Source of the DNA: Paludisphaera mucosa
GTDB taxonomy: Bacteria; Planctomycetota; Planctomycetia; Isosphaerales; Isosphaeraceae
Direction of reading: 5' to 3'
Assembly: GCF_029589435.1 (NCBI RefSeq)
Contig: NZ_JARRAG010000001.1
Span: 1,416,808-1,480,807, forward strand
Length of the DNA: 64,000 nucleotides
Every line of letters begins with the position of its first letter. The first letter of the stretch is position 1. Both the position numbers and the translations under genes were made by a program. The notes below the pieces were generated by a model. It was not told the origin of the DNA. It saw only the letters and a program-made list of their open reading frames with translations, and searched no databases. Positions 7,965-15,322 of this stretch are shown here, one piece after another.

Positions 7965-8702
7965 ATGGTCGAAATGACGGCCGGTCGATCCGACGACAAT
8001 GAAGATCGGAGATACTTTCGCACTGCTGACCTCCTGGCCGATCCTGCGTACGTCATCCGTGCCCTTCTCGCGAGTGTCTTCGTAGGGATGATTCTGCTGG
8101 TCATGTGGAAGACGCCCGTGCCCCCGGCGGAGTTCCCCGCCTTGGCGGCCGAGCTCCATCGCGCAAAGTCGCTAGCTGAGGGGCGGGCGCGTGCGTCGCG
8201 GGAATTGGTCTGGGAGCTCAATCAAGACGGCATAGAGCGCGAGGGACGTAGGCTCTACGACGATGCAAAAGTGGATTACGACGAATGCATAGCTTATTTG
8301 AAGTCGGCCCTTATCCGCGGCTTCAACGGCGAAGACCAGCGGGTACTAAGAGGGAAGTTGGAAAAGGCCGAGGATCGGGCTTCTCGGTTCCTTCGTTGGT
8401 GTGATTCGCTCTTGGATAGGACCATGTTTGGCACAGACATTGGAGACATGGCCAGCCTGCTCCTGGACCTGACCAAGTGGTGGGCTTCAACGAACGAAGC
8501 TGCGATCCAGAAGCTGGCCGATGAGGTCGAATTGTGTCGGTGGAAGTCATGGGAGGAACTCATCGGTGAGGGGTCTGATCCAACTCGGTCTCGCGATGAG
8601 GGTTTGAAGCCCGCGCCCGGTTCGATCTTGAAGCTTTCTCGGCCCGGGGCGGAGCCCGGCCCGTATCCCGTGGACGACAATCCAGCTCTGCCTGACAAGT
8701 GA
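7965..8702 (+). CDS. Single-pass membrane hypothetical protein, 245 aa
   Basis: One transmembrane helix near residues 29-47 (YVIRALLASVFVGMILLVMW) is followed by a long helical region (HRAKSLAEGRARASRELVWEL, YDECIAYLKSALIRGF) that may form a coiled coil, and a Pro-rich end. An AGGGAGAG site precedes ATG 7965; an in-frame ATG at 7974 is an alternative start. No family recognised. Same strand and similar spacing (about 100 bases) as its neighbours, so probably co-transcribed with the zinc-ribbon and HEPN genes. Confidence 0.6.
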   Translation: MVEMTAGRSDDNEDRRYFRTADLLADPAYVIRALLASVFVGMILLVMWKTPVPPAEFPALAAELHRAKSLAEGRARASRELVWELNQDGIEREGRRLYDDAKVDYDECIAYLKSALIRGFNGEDQRVLRGKLEKAEDRASRFLRWCDSLLDRTMFGTDIGDMASLLLDLTKWWASTNEAAIQKLADEVELCRWKSWEELIGEGSDPTRSRDEGLKPAPGSILKLSRPGAEPGPYPVDDNPALPDK

Positions 8703-8801
8703 GGCAACAGGCTAAGCGCGGTCGATCGTGGTCGACTCGATGAGGGAAACGGTGGGCATTGGTTCGCGCAGCAGGCTGCCCGGCTGCAAAAGGAGACGCG
8801 C

Positions 8802-9530
8802 ATGGTCGAACCTGAAGGGGCGGCACCCGCTCCAAGAGGTCCAGTGGTCGTCGAGACGTATCACGCGCTCGTGAGGCAGGTCGCGCGGGCCCGGGGCCTG
8901 GTCAAGCTCCTGGACGAACTCTTCGTCGGCCGCGATAGGGTTGCCCTCTGGAACGACCTGGCGCCGAACGCGATGGCGATGGTCCAGCAGGCGATGATCA
9001 ACCAGGCCCTCCTGGGCCTCAGCAAGGTCTACGACTCGGCCTGGCTGGACAAGAAGAGGCGGAATAAGGCCCGCTGCACGCTGGAACGCCTGGCGGAGCT
9101 GGTCGAGGCCGACGGCCGCTGGGAGCTGGGGGGGCGGATTCGCACCGCGGTCGCGGAGCGCGAGGAGGACGTCGGGAAGCTCCGGGCGATCAGGCACGCG
9201 CACCTCGCCCATGCCGACTTTGTCGCCCACACCGAGGGCGACGGGCGATGGAGATTGCAACGCGACGTCTTCAGCCGGCTGGAAGACGCCGCGGGGTGGA
9301 TCCTCCTGGACGTCCAGGGGGCTTACGGCATCGGTAGGACCTTCGACCCCGGCAGCAAGCGCTCGACGGCCCCGGGCGAGACCTTGGCTCAGCGTCCGGC
9401 CTCGAACTTCGCGCGGCTGATCGCGCTGCTGGAGGACGTACGAGCGGGCCGGCCGGCCCGATGGCCGGGGCCGATCATGGAAGTGCAGACGGACGAGGCG
9501 AAAGATTCCGGCGGCGTCCCCGGCGACTGA
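8802..9530 (+). CDS. HEPN/AbiU2-like protein, first copy
   Basis: A 242-residue helical protein resembling the HEPN_AbiU2 family: a helix with LWNDLAPNAMAMVQQAMINQ, a Cys-containing helix, then the HEPN signature RHAHLAH (Arg131, His137; RX5H) at the end of a helix. HEPN proteins with an intact RX4-6H motif are usually metal-independent ribonucleases acting as toxins or abortive-infection effectors. A strong AAAAGGAG site precedes ATG 8802. It is a clear paralogue of the next gene, sharing the LI.LL.....G.P..WP element near the C-terminus. RNase activity is inferred from the motif. Confidence 0.75.
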   Translation: MVEPEGAAPAPRGPVVVETYHALVRQVARARGLVKLLDELFVGRDRVALWNDLAPNAMAMVQQAMINQALLGLSKVYDSAWLDKKRRNKARCTLERLAELVEADGRWELGGRIRTAVAEREEDVGKLRAIRHAHLAHADFVAHTEGDGRWRLQRDVFSRLEDAAGWILLDVQGAYGIGRTFDPGSKRSTAPGETLAQRPASNFARLIALLEDVRAGRPARWPGPIMEVQTDEAKDSGGVPGD

Positions 9531-9632
9531 TCTTAGCCATGACTCCAGTCGCGTACGAACGCGATTCGGCGTGCGGCTGATGAAATCCTGAAATGCAGTT
9601 GTGTTTAGCACGAGCCGGAGAGAAAAAGGCCA

Positions 9633-10355
9633 ATGGATAAACCAGACGAGGTTTCACCTGATGAAAAACCGAGGTTCGATACTCGAGCATCGGTCAGGGA
9701 GAGGTACTACGCGCTCAATGAGCAAATCAGACAATTACGCGAGTTGATGTTTATACTAAGGCAAACTTACGGTGATCCTTCGACCTTGGAGTTATGGCGA
9801 AGGCTCGCGCCTTACTCAATGGTTTTATTACAAAGATTCTTGTATAAACAACTTATTCTAAGCGCTTGTACGATCTGTGATGTCGCTTGGTGGAATGAAA
9901 AAAAGGGGATCGCGAACTGCACGCTCGCCCAGTTGGCAGACGCCATCGGCAAGGACGGCGAGGAAGAACTCAAGCTGGAATTCCATCGTAAGCTGACGCT
10001 CATCGAGGACGTCCGCGAACGAATTTTCACGGCAAGGCACAAATCCATCGCTCACAATGACTACGAGACGATCGTCGGCAGAGTCCAGACCCCCAAGATT
10101 TTCGTCGAAGACGTCAACGAGTTCGTGAAGCAAGCAAGAATAATGTTGGAGGATGTTCGCTCCGCGTATGGATTTGGTCCTACGTTTCCTCCTCCGGAGA
10201 TGTCGTTCGAGGGCGAACACCAGGGAAGTCCGCTCGAGCCGGTGGACGGTGGTTTAGTCCAACTCATCACCCTCTTGAAGAGGATCGAAGGGGGTCACCC
10301 TGTGGAGTGGCCGAAAAGTCCTCCCATGTTTCTGATTGAGGACCCTGGAGTCTGA
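9633..10355 (+). CDS. HEPN/AbiU2-like protein, second copy, low GC
   Basis: A 240-residue paralogue of the preceding gene. The same order of helices is present (LWRRLAPYSMVLLQRFL, ICDVAWWNEKKGIANCTLAQ) with an intact HEPN motif RHKSIAH (Arg135, His141). The C-terminal GFGPTFPP and LITLLKRIEGGHPVEWP match GIGRTFDP and LIALLEDVRAGRPARWP of the first copy. Base composition is much more AT-rich than the first copy and the surroundings, so the two copies likely arrived separately or from different donors rather than by recent duplication. Predicted ribonuclease or toxin-like effector; unproven. Confidence 0.75.
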   Translation: MDKPDEVSPDEKPRFDTRASVRERYYALNEQIRQLRELMFILRQTYGDPSTLELWRRLAPYSMVLLQRFLYKQLILSACTICDVAWWNEKKGIANCTLAQLADAIGKDGEEELKLEFHRKLTLIEDVRERIFTARHKSIAHNDYETIVGRVQTPKIFVEDVNEFVKQARIMLEDVRSAYGFGPTFPPPEMSFEGEHQGSPLEPVDGGLVQLITLLKRIEGGHPVEWPKSPPMFLIEDPGV

Positions 10356-10545
10356 AGCTTGAATCGAGAGGGCTCGTGAGTCCACGGCGATCGACTACAT
10401 CGGGCCGCACTCTACTACGCTCAGTCGCTCGGTGCGCGGCGAGCCACGATCCGCAGGGACTTGGGGCCCGTTTCCCACGCCACGCTGGCGCTGTTGAACG
10501 AGCTGGTCGAGCGCGTGGACTGGCGGCGGCGGGGGAGGGAGGGCC

Positions 10546-10796
10546 GTGACGGACCGGATCGAAGGCGCGGCGACGGCCCACCTCGTCGTCGAGGCGGAGT
10601 GCGGCGACGGTCCCCCTACGCGCGGGTCGCGGAGAGGGAGGCGCTCGTCGAGCATGGCGGCGGCGAGGCCTGGAAGGTCGAGATCGAGGAGGCGCCGCCC
10701 CGGCCGGGCGACCCGCCCGGCATGCTGCGGCTCAAGGCCCGCGGCCCGGCGGAGGTCCTGGTCCGGGTCCGCGACGCCCTCGCGGCCGAAGGTTGA
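10546..10796 (+). pseudogene. Frameshifted copy of the small AWKVEIEEAP-core protein
   Basis: The GTG at 10546 opens MTDRIEGAATAHLVVEAE, like the start of the intact gene at 12506 (MTDETGLTAVAHIAAES). The continuation matching that gene (VAERE, AWKVEIEEAPPRPGDPPGM, RGPAE) lies in another frame ending at 10796. One extra C in the run of five C at 10612-10616 would restore a single frame. It is therefore a broken gene or a homopolymer sequencing error. It lies 26 bases before the protease gene. Confidence 0.65.
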
Positions 10797-10821
10797 ACGC
10801 CAATGATAAGGATGCGAGATC

Positions 10822-11694
10822 ATGCGCGAGCTGTTGTTGAGCGAAGCCCTGGCCTATGCGACGGTGAGGATCGAGTGCCAGACGCCCGCTGGCCTATCCA
10901 CCGGGACGGGATTCTATTTCCGGTTTTGTTCCGATGGCGCGACGGGCTGGCCGGCCATCGTCACGAATCGACACGTAGTCAAGGGGGCGACGACGGGGCA
11001 TCTTCAGATCCACATCCGGGAGGTCGAAGGTGTCGGACGCCCGGAGAAGAGCATCCAGTTCGAGCTCCTGGATTTCGAAAACAGCTGGATCGGACATCCC
11101 GACCCGGCCGTCGACTTGTGCATGATGTTGATCGGTCCTCTGATCCATGCCGTAAAAAGCTTGGGCTGGAAAATGTACTTGCAACCTTTGACGCCCGACC
11201 TGATCCCGAGCGATTCCGAGCTGGACGAGGTCGGGGCGGTCGAAGACATCCTGATGGTCGGCTATCCAAATGGCCTATGGGATACGCATAACAATATGCC
11301 GTTATTCCGAAGAGGTATCACGGCTTCGCATCCCAACCTCGACTACTGCGGACAGCATGAGTTTCTGATCGATGCAGCCTGCTTCCCGGGATCGAGCGGC
11401 TCGCCCGTGTTCTTGTATAACTCGGGCGCTTTCCACCAGGGAGGCGAGTTGCGATTCGGCGCGAGGGCGAAACTTCTCGGGGTTTTGTACGAGGGACCTA
11501 CTCAGAAAATCTACGGCGATCTCGTGCCCCTGAGCGTGGAGGGGCCGCCCAAACTTATGGCGGTCTCGCGGATGCTGATCAACCTCGGGCACGTGATCAA
11601 GTCTCATAGGCTTCTGGAATTCGAACCCCTGATCCGGTCGCAATCCGCCGCGCCATCCCCGCTCGAAGCCACCGACGGTTCATCCGGCGCATGA
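10822..11694 (+). CDS. Trypsin-like serine protease, cytoplasmic type
   Basis: A 290-residue chymotrypsin-fold protease with a full triad: His51 in TNRHVV, Asp98 in DPAVDLC, Ser192 in PGSSGSPV. There is no signal peptide or membrane segment, so it acts inside the cell, unlike HtrA. No PDZ domain follows. Similar stand-alone trypsin-like domains occur as effectors in bacterial immune systems. The gene is preceded on the same strand by the two HEPN genes and the frameshifted small gene, and ends at a strong terminator three bases after the stop. Confidence 0.85.
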   Translation: MRELLLSEALAYATVRIECQTPAGLSTGTGFYFRFCSDGATGWPAIVTNRHVVKGATTGHLQIHIREVEGVGRPEKSIQFELLDFENSWIGHPDPAVDLCMMLIGPLIHAVKSLGWKMYLQPLTPDLIPSDSELDEVGAVEDILMVGYPNGLWDTHNNMPLFRRGITASHPNLDYCGQHEFLIDAACFPGSSGSPVFLYNSGAFHQGGELRFGARAKLLGVLYEGPTQKIYGDLVPLSVEGPPKLMAVSRMLINLGHVIKSHRLLEFEPLIRSQSAAPSPLEATDGSSGA

Positions 11695-11697
11695 AAA

Positions 11698-11729
11698 AAC
11701 GCCGCACCCCTCGCGGAGGGTGCGGCGTT
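11698..11729. terminator. Strong bidirectional terminator
   Basis: A perfect 12-bp stem (AACGCCGCACCC at 11698-11709, complement at 11718-11729) has an 8-base loop. On the minus strand it runs into a tract of T (from the A-run at 11694-11699), a classical intrinsic terminator for the small gene at 11846-12073. On the plus strand it ends the protease gene. Confidence 0.85.
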
Positions 11730-11845
11730 CATTGTCCGCGCGGCCTAATGTCTCGTCGTGATCGAGCCTCCGCTCGGCCCCGGGCTCGACCCACACGTGG
11801 GCAGGCCCCCCGCGCGACGTCGTGGGGCCCACCTGGCCCCTCGAT

Positions 11846-12073
11846 TCAGTTCGCGAACGCCGCGAAGGCGTCCTGGAATCGCTCGATCATCTCGGGCGGC
11901 CCGTCGAACTCGATCGCTGGGCCCTTGCCGGCCCAATCGTGGGCCTGGACCCTGAGCTTCAGCGCCTCGCGGCCGAAGAGCCCGAAGGCGACCCCCCTGA
12001 GGAAGACGTCGGCCAGGCGGTCGGTGTCGTCGTCCGTCCGGATTTCGAGGATCTCGCCGTTCACGTCCGCCAT
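11846..12073 (-). CDS. Small hypothetical protein, distant member of the AWKVEIEEAP-core family
   Basis: A 75-residue protein starting at ATG 12073 after CAGGAG. The second half (ALKLRVQAHDWAGKG, AIEFDGPPEMIERFQDAF) can be aligned with the core of the genes at 12506 and 10546 (AWKVEIEEAPPRPGDP, MLRFKLRGPAEALFRFRD). The alignment is weak but colinear, suggesting a beta-beta-helix fold. Transcribed opposite to its relatives and ended by the terminator at 11698-11729. Function unknown. Confidence 0.6.
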   Translation of the reverse strand: MADVNGEILEIRTDDDTDRLADVFLRGVAFGLFGREALKLRVQAHDWAGKGPAIEFDGPPEMIERFQDAFAAFAN

Positions 12074-12305
12074 GGGTTCTTTCTCCTGGATGAGGCCCAT
12101 CCGGCCCCGACGCGGCTTCGACGCTCGAGGCTCGTTCGCTCGCCCCGGGACGACCCCGCGGCCCACATAGGTAAGTATGTCCATCGCATGCACTTTGGAA
12201 ATTCCGTGGACGCGATTACCGCGTAGGCCGCAGATCCTCGGCGATCTTGCATCCACGCCGTCTTCGTGGTGTACTGGTGAGCGCCCGAACGGGCGGGAGG
12301 CGACG

Positions 12306-12509
12306 ATGGCGGAGCGGAAGTCGCGGAAGGGGCCGGCGGGTTCGACGCCGGCGGCGGACCGGGGACCGACGTGGGTCCGACTGCAATTCACCCCGGCGGA
12401 CCATCGCCGGGTCCGGGTCGCGGCGGCGAGCCGCGGGCTGAGCATGACGGCGTTCGCCCGCGACGTGGTCCTGGAGGCCGTCGAGAGGCCGACGCCCGGC
12501 GGCCGATGA
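12306..12509 (+). CDS. Ribbon-helix-helix-like small protein
   Basis: A 67-residue protein. The basic N-terminus is followed by an RHH-like unit: strand WVRLQFT, helix PADHRRVRVAAASRG, turn LSM, helix TAFARDVVLEAVE, resembling CopG/TacA-type DNA-binding antitoxins. Start ATG 12306 is chosen because GGGAGGCGACG precedes it and the family begins here; the longer frame has no support. Its stop overlaps the next ATG (ATGA at 12506-12509), so the two are translationally coupled, a layout typical of toxin-antitoxin pairs. Confidence 0.65.
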   Translation: MAERKSRKGPAGSTPAADRGPTWVRLQFTPADHRRVRVAAASRGLSMTAFARDVVLEAVERPTPGGR

Positions 12510-12778
12510 CGGACGAGACGGGATTGACCGCCGTGGCCCACATCGCGGCCGAGTCGGACGTAGGCGGCGTCCCCGACGCCGAGGTCGCGGAACGTGAGCT
12601 GCGTGCGCTGCTCGCCGAGCACGCCGGCGCTGAGGCCTGGAAGGTCGAGATCGAGGAGGCGCCGCCCCGGCCGGGCGACCCGCCCGGGATGCTTCGGTTC
12701 AAGCTGCGCGGCCCGGCGGAGGCCCTGTTCCGGTTCCGCGACTCTCGCGCGGCTGAGGGGGGGGCGGGCAAGCCGTGA
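12506..12778 (+). CDS. Small protein with AWKVEIEEAP core, coupled to RHH gene
   Basis: A 90-residue acidic protein whose start overlaps the stop of the RHH-like gene. A helical N-terminal half (VAERELRALLAEHAG) precedes a conserved core AWKVEIEEAPPRPGDPPGM and RFKLRGPAEALFRFRD. The core recurs nearly unchanged in the broken copy ending at 10796 and weakly in the gene at 11846-12073. No known fold recognised. The position after an RHH gene suggests a toxin or a partner protein, but nothing in the sequence shows an active site. Confidence 0.6.
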   Translation: MTDETGLTAVAHIAAESDVGGVPDAEVAERELRALLAEHAGAEAWKVEIEEAPPRPGDPPGMLRFKLRGPAEALFRFRDSRAAEGGAGKP

Positions 12779-12788
12779 GGATGACGGA

Positions 12789-12810
12789 GGCGGCTCGGCG
12801 TCGAGCCGCC
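12789..12810. repeat. Hairpin after the small gene pair
   Basis: GGCGGCTCG at 12789-12797 and its exact complement at 12802-12810 form a 9-bp GC-rich stem with loop GCGT. No T-run follows. It may attenuate or end transcription between the pair and the next RHH-like gene. Confidence 0.45.
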
Positions 12811-12857
12811 GTCGAGGTCACGCGACGCGACGGCGCGTCGACGGAAGGAGGCTCGCG

Positions 12858-13061
12858 ATGACGGGGTCGATGCACCGGGCGGGCCGGTCGGCGACGACGC
12901 GGAGGTTGAGCGTGGACGTCCACGAGGACGCGTTCATCAGGCTCCACGTCCACTGCGTGCATTCGGGCAGGAGCCCCGGCCAGGTCGTCGCCGAGGCGAT
13001 CGACGCGTACTGCCGGGATTTCCCCATCGTGCCCGGGGATCGGCCCCGGGAAGACGACTGA
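12858..13061 (+). CDS. Second RHH-like small protein in the right block
   Basis: A 67-residue protein preceded by a strong GGAAGGAGG site 6 bases before ATG 12858. Residues 15-50 fit a strand-helix-helix pattern (TTRRLSVDVHEDAFIRLHVH, then SPGQVVAEAIDAYC), similar to RHH regulators. Its stop is 47 bases before the next small gene. Family assignment is by pattern only. Confidence 0.55.
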   Translation: MTGSMHRAGRSATTRRLSVDVHEDAFIRLHVHCVHSGRSPGQVVAEAIDAYCRDFPIVPGDRPREDD

Positions 13062-13108
13062 TCCAGGGGCCTCGACGTCGGCCCGCCGCCCGACGAAGGA
13101 CTCGTGAG

Positions 13109-13360
13109 ATGACCATCAAGCGGAGGGACGTCAGCCGGATGTTCCTGGCCATCGACCCGCGGGGCGAAGAGTATATCGTCTACGAGGTGGTCGAGGTCGT
13201 CGACGCCTCGGCCCCGGAGGAGCCGGACGGCGAGGCGTGGGGGGAGAAGGGGTACCGGACCCAGGAGGGGCGGGCGGTGGACCGCCTGGGGAAGGGGAGA
13301 TACCGGCTCCTCGGCCGCCCCGCGGTCCTGCTGGCGTCGGACGACCCGGATGCGCCGTGA
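13109..13360 (+). CDS. Hypothetical protein, 83 aa
   Basis: Starts ATG 13109, with GAAGGA upstream. Beta-rich (RMFLAIDPRGEEYIVYEVVEVVD) and acidic in the middle, with a C-terminal half containing KGRYRLLGRPAVLL. No family recognised. It lies in a run of small same-strand genes that all have ribosome sites, which supports its being real. Confidence 0.5.
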   Translation: MTIKRRDVSRMFLAIDPRGEEYIVYEVVEVVDASAPEEPDGEAWGEKGYRTQEGRAVDRLGKGRYRLLGRPAVLLASDDPDAP

Positions 13361-13444
13361 ACCGTGGAGCGGCGCCGGCGATCATGCTCGGTCGAGCGCC
13401 GCACGAGCCGTGCGGCGCCCAGGCACGGCCCCGGAGGCGTTGCG

Positions 13445-13732
13445 ATGGCTTTGCAGACGCTCGCCGAATCCACCCTCATCGACCTGGCGGTCGTCCTCCG
13501 CCACCTGGGGACGACCCCCGGCGGGATCCCGCCGGCGGTCCGGGACGCGTGCCGTCGGCTCGGCCGCCTGTCCCTGGCCGAATCCCGGGACGTCCCGGAG
13601 CGGGCGGCCTGGTGCGAGAAGTGCGGCCGGCTGCGGGGTTGGGAAGCGATCCTGATCGACACCGAGACCCGGGAATGCGTCGCCTGGGGGCTGAGGCGGT
13701 GCCCGAACGGCTGCGGCGCGGACGGGCCGTGA
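13445..13732 (+). CDS. Small protein with possible zinc finger
   Basis: A 95-residue protein; start ATG 13445 is chosen because GGAGG lies just upstream. The N-terminal 45 residues are helical (TLIDLAVVLRHLGTTPGG). The C-terminal half has CEKCG and CPNGC about 35 residues apart, a plausible single zinc site. No family recognised. Confidence 0.5.
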   Translation: MALQTLAESTLIDLAVVLRHLGTTPGGIPPAVRDACRRLGRLSLAESRDVPERAAWCEKCGRLRGWEAILIDTETRECVAWGLRRCPNGCGADGP

Positions 13733-14023
13733 GGGTCTCGAACTCGGCGCAGACCCGCCGATCGCGCTCGGGCCGACGCTGGCCGTCGACGCGGGCCACC
13801 TGACGGCGTCGACGACCACGCCGGCGAGATCGTCGAATTCGAATCGGTCTGCACGGCGGCGGACGGTGAACCGGTCGCGACGATGCGTACCATGCGCTTC
13901 GGCTTAGAGGCATGGAGGCTCGAGGCGGAACTGACGGGCCCGCCGTCGTCCAGGCCGGCCGATCGGCCCACGTCGGGCGGGCAAGGCCCGGCATGGGCCC
14001 CCAGGGGCGGGAGGCGACGCTCG
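13733..14023 (+). other. Gap with possible gene remnant
   Basis: No intact gene. Two adjacent frames give protein-like text (ELGADPPIALGPTLAVDAG around 13740-13800, then EIVEFESVCTAADGEPVATM around 13828-13890), as if one frameshift had split a decayed gene. Support is only the look of the translation. Confidence 0.25.
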
Positions 14024-14290
14024 ATGACCGACGAGACGCCCGGGCTGGAGGAGGTCGAGGACGGCTTCGAGCCGTGGACTCCCGACACGGTAGTCGAGCG
14101 GATCGAGGGCGGCGGGATCGCGCTCTCGTTGAAGAAGGGTCGACGGACCGACCGCATCGTCCTCACGGCCTTCGAGGCCCAGGCGCTCGTCTGGGCGATC
14201 GAGGCGATCGTCCGCGCGATCGACGCCGAGGAGCGGGCCGCGACCCGCGCGAAGCCGCGGACCTCGTCCGAAGACGGCGGCGGCCGATGA
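14024..14290 (+). CDS. Hypothetical protein, 88 aa
   Basis: Starts ATG 14024 after GGGCGGGAGGCGACG, the same upstream string as at the RHH gene at 12306. Acidic N-terminus, a central strand pair (ERIEGGGIALSLKKG, RTDRIVLTAFE), then a long helix (AQALVWAIEAIVRAIDAEERA). The stop overlaps the next start (ATGA at 14287-14290), so the two genes are coupled. No family recognised. Confidence 0.5.
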   Translation: MTDETPGLEEVEDGFEPWTPDTVVERIEGGGIALSLKKGRRTDRIVLTAFEAQALVWAIEAIVRAIDAEERAATRAKPRTSSEDGGGR

Positions 14291-14622
14291 AGCCGGTGCG
14301 GATCGAGGTCGCGACGCCGGGCTACGGCTCCCTGGACGTCGAACACCATCCCCAGATGGTCTGCATCCGGTGCCGACTCGGGGCCGTCGCGTTCGACCTG
14401 TCGCTCCGCCCCGAGGCCGCCGCGCGGGCCGGCCGACACCTGCAGGATCGGGGCGAGTTCCCCGCCTGCATGGGCCCGGATTTCGTGGTCGACCTGTTCG
14501 TCCCCTCGGACGTCGCCCGCATGCTGGGCCTGGCCCTGCTGACGCGGCCGGCGTGGTGCGATCCGCCGGGAGGTCGTGAGGCCGAGTCCCCACCGAGGCG
14601 ACGACGGCCTCGTAAGAAATGA
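14287..14622 (+). CDS. Hypothetical protein, 111 aa, coupled to the upstream gene
   Basis: Starts at ATG 14287 within the stop of the previous gene. Beta-rich first half (PVRIEVATPGYGSLDVEHH, CIRCRLGAVAFDLSLRPE), then a helix and a very basic Pro/Arg tail ending RRRRPRKK that could contact nucleic acid. No family recognised. Confidence 0.5.
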   Translation: MKPVRIEVATPGYGSLDVEHHPQMVCIRCRLGAVAFDLSLRPEAAARAGRHLQDRGEFPACMGPDFVVDLFVPSDVARMLGLALLTRPAWCDPPGGREAESPPRRRRPRKK

Positions 14623-14659
14623 ACCGCACGCCCCGGCCCGGCCCCGATCGGGCCGGCTC

Positions 14660-14968
14660 TCAACCCGCCGTGGACGGGCTGTCGTCGAACTTGCTCCAAC
14701 CCTGGACCAGCCACTCGAGATCCAGGGGCGGCAGCCGTCTCTCGGCCGCGTGGGCCGGGGCGGGCGTCGTCGTCGGCTCGACGAACAGCACCATCGGGGT
14801 GGCGATCCAGATCGTGGCGGCGCGGGTCCAGGCGCCCAGCGCCGGCCGGGCCTCGAGCAGCTCGGCCTCTCGTGCGGCCGGCGCGATGACGACGTCGAGC
14901 TCGACGACCCGGCCGGCGATGAGTCTCCGCATCCGCACCACTTCGGCGATCACCCGTCGATCCGACAT
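14660..14968 (-). CDS. Hypothetical protein, 102 aa
   Basis: Starts ATG 14968 after GGAGGGCGAGGCG. The N-terminal half is helix plus strands (RRVIAEVVRMRRLIAGRVVEL, DVVIAPAAREAELLEA). A hydrophobic stretch ATIWIATPMVLFVEP may be a buried strand. It converges with the small gene ending at 14622. No family recognised. Confidence 0.5.
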   Translation of the reverse strand: MSDRRVIAEVVRMRRLIAGRVVELDVVIAPAAREAELLEARPALGAWTRAATIWIATPMVLFVEPTTTPAPAHAAERRLPPLDLEWLVQGWSKFDDSPSTAG

Positions 14969-15322
14969 CGCCTCGCCCTCCGACCGTCCCTTCGACCGCT
15001 GCCCGACATACTGACTGGATGTACATTACATCTTCATGAAAAGGGTCGGCAATGGCCGACCGATCATTTTCGGAGAGGTCGCCCGTCAAGGCGGGTCGCT
15101 CCGCCTGACTAATCAGAGACTGTTGATATTGATGAACGCCGTGCGCTGCTTTAGCGCTGCTGGCGTAATGCCGCCGTACGCACTCAGGTGCAGCTTCACG
15201 CACTCGATGGCGTCGATCGGTCGCCGGTCTCGCCAGGGATGGCGTAGGCCTGAAAGCGATTCGGCCGTCGCAAGTCGTCTTGGAGTCAGGACTTGCGGCG
15301 GCCGTTGCGGGTTTCGAGTGAG
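14969..15322. other. Non-coding stretch between the accessory genes and tRNA-Gln
   Basis: No gene seen. A GGTCGG...CCGACC short inverted repeat lies near 15043-15061. The right attachment site of an element would be expected at its right edge, next to the tRNA 3' end, but no second copy is visible within the window. Confidence 0.4.

Larger units (their letters stand above)
1..15322. mobile_element. Putative integrated element (right part), abutting tRNA-Gln
   Basis: The region has element-like content: a replication module (primase-helicase, SSB-like protein, UvrD-like helicase, sigma-like factor, RHH regulator), a HEPN/protease cassette, and many small proteins. It stops at the 3' end of a tRNA gene, a common integration site, and all genes beyond the tRNA look like housekeeping genes. 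No integrase or transposase is visible in the window, and I could not see a second copy of the tRNA 3' end, so the left end must lie outside. That it is an element is inference from content and position. Confidence 0.55.

Noticed and set aside
1-15322. Integrase or transposase in the accessory region
   Set aside because: None of the genes shows a tyrosine or serine recombinase motif or DDE pattern; if one exists it lies left of the window.
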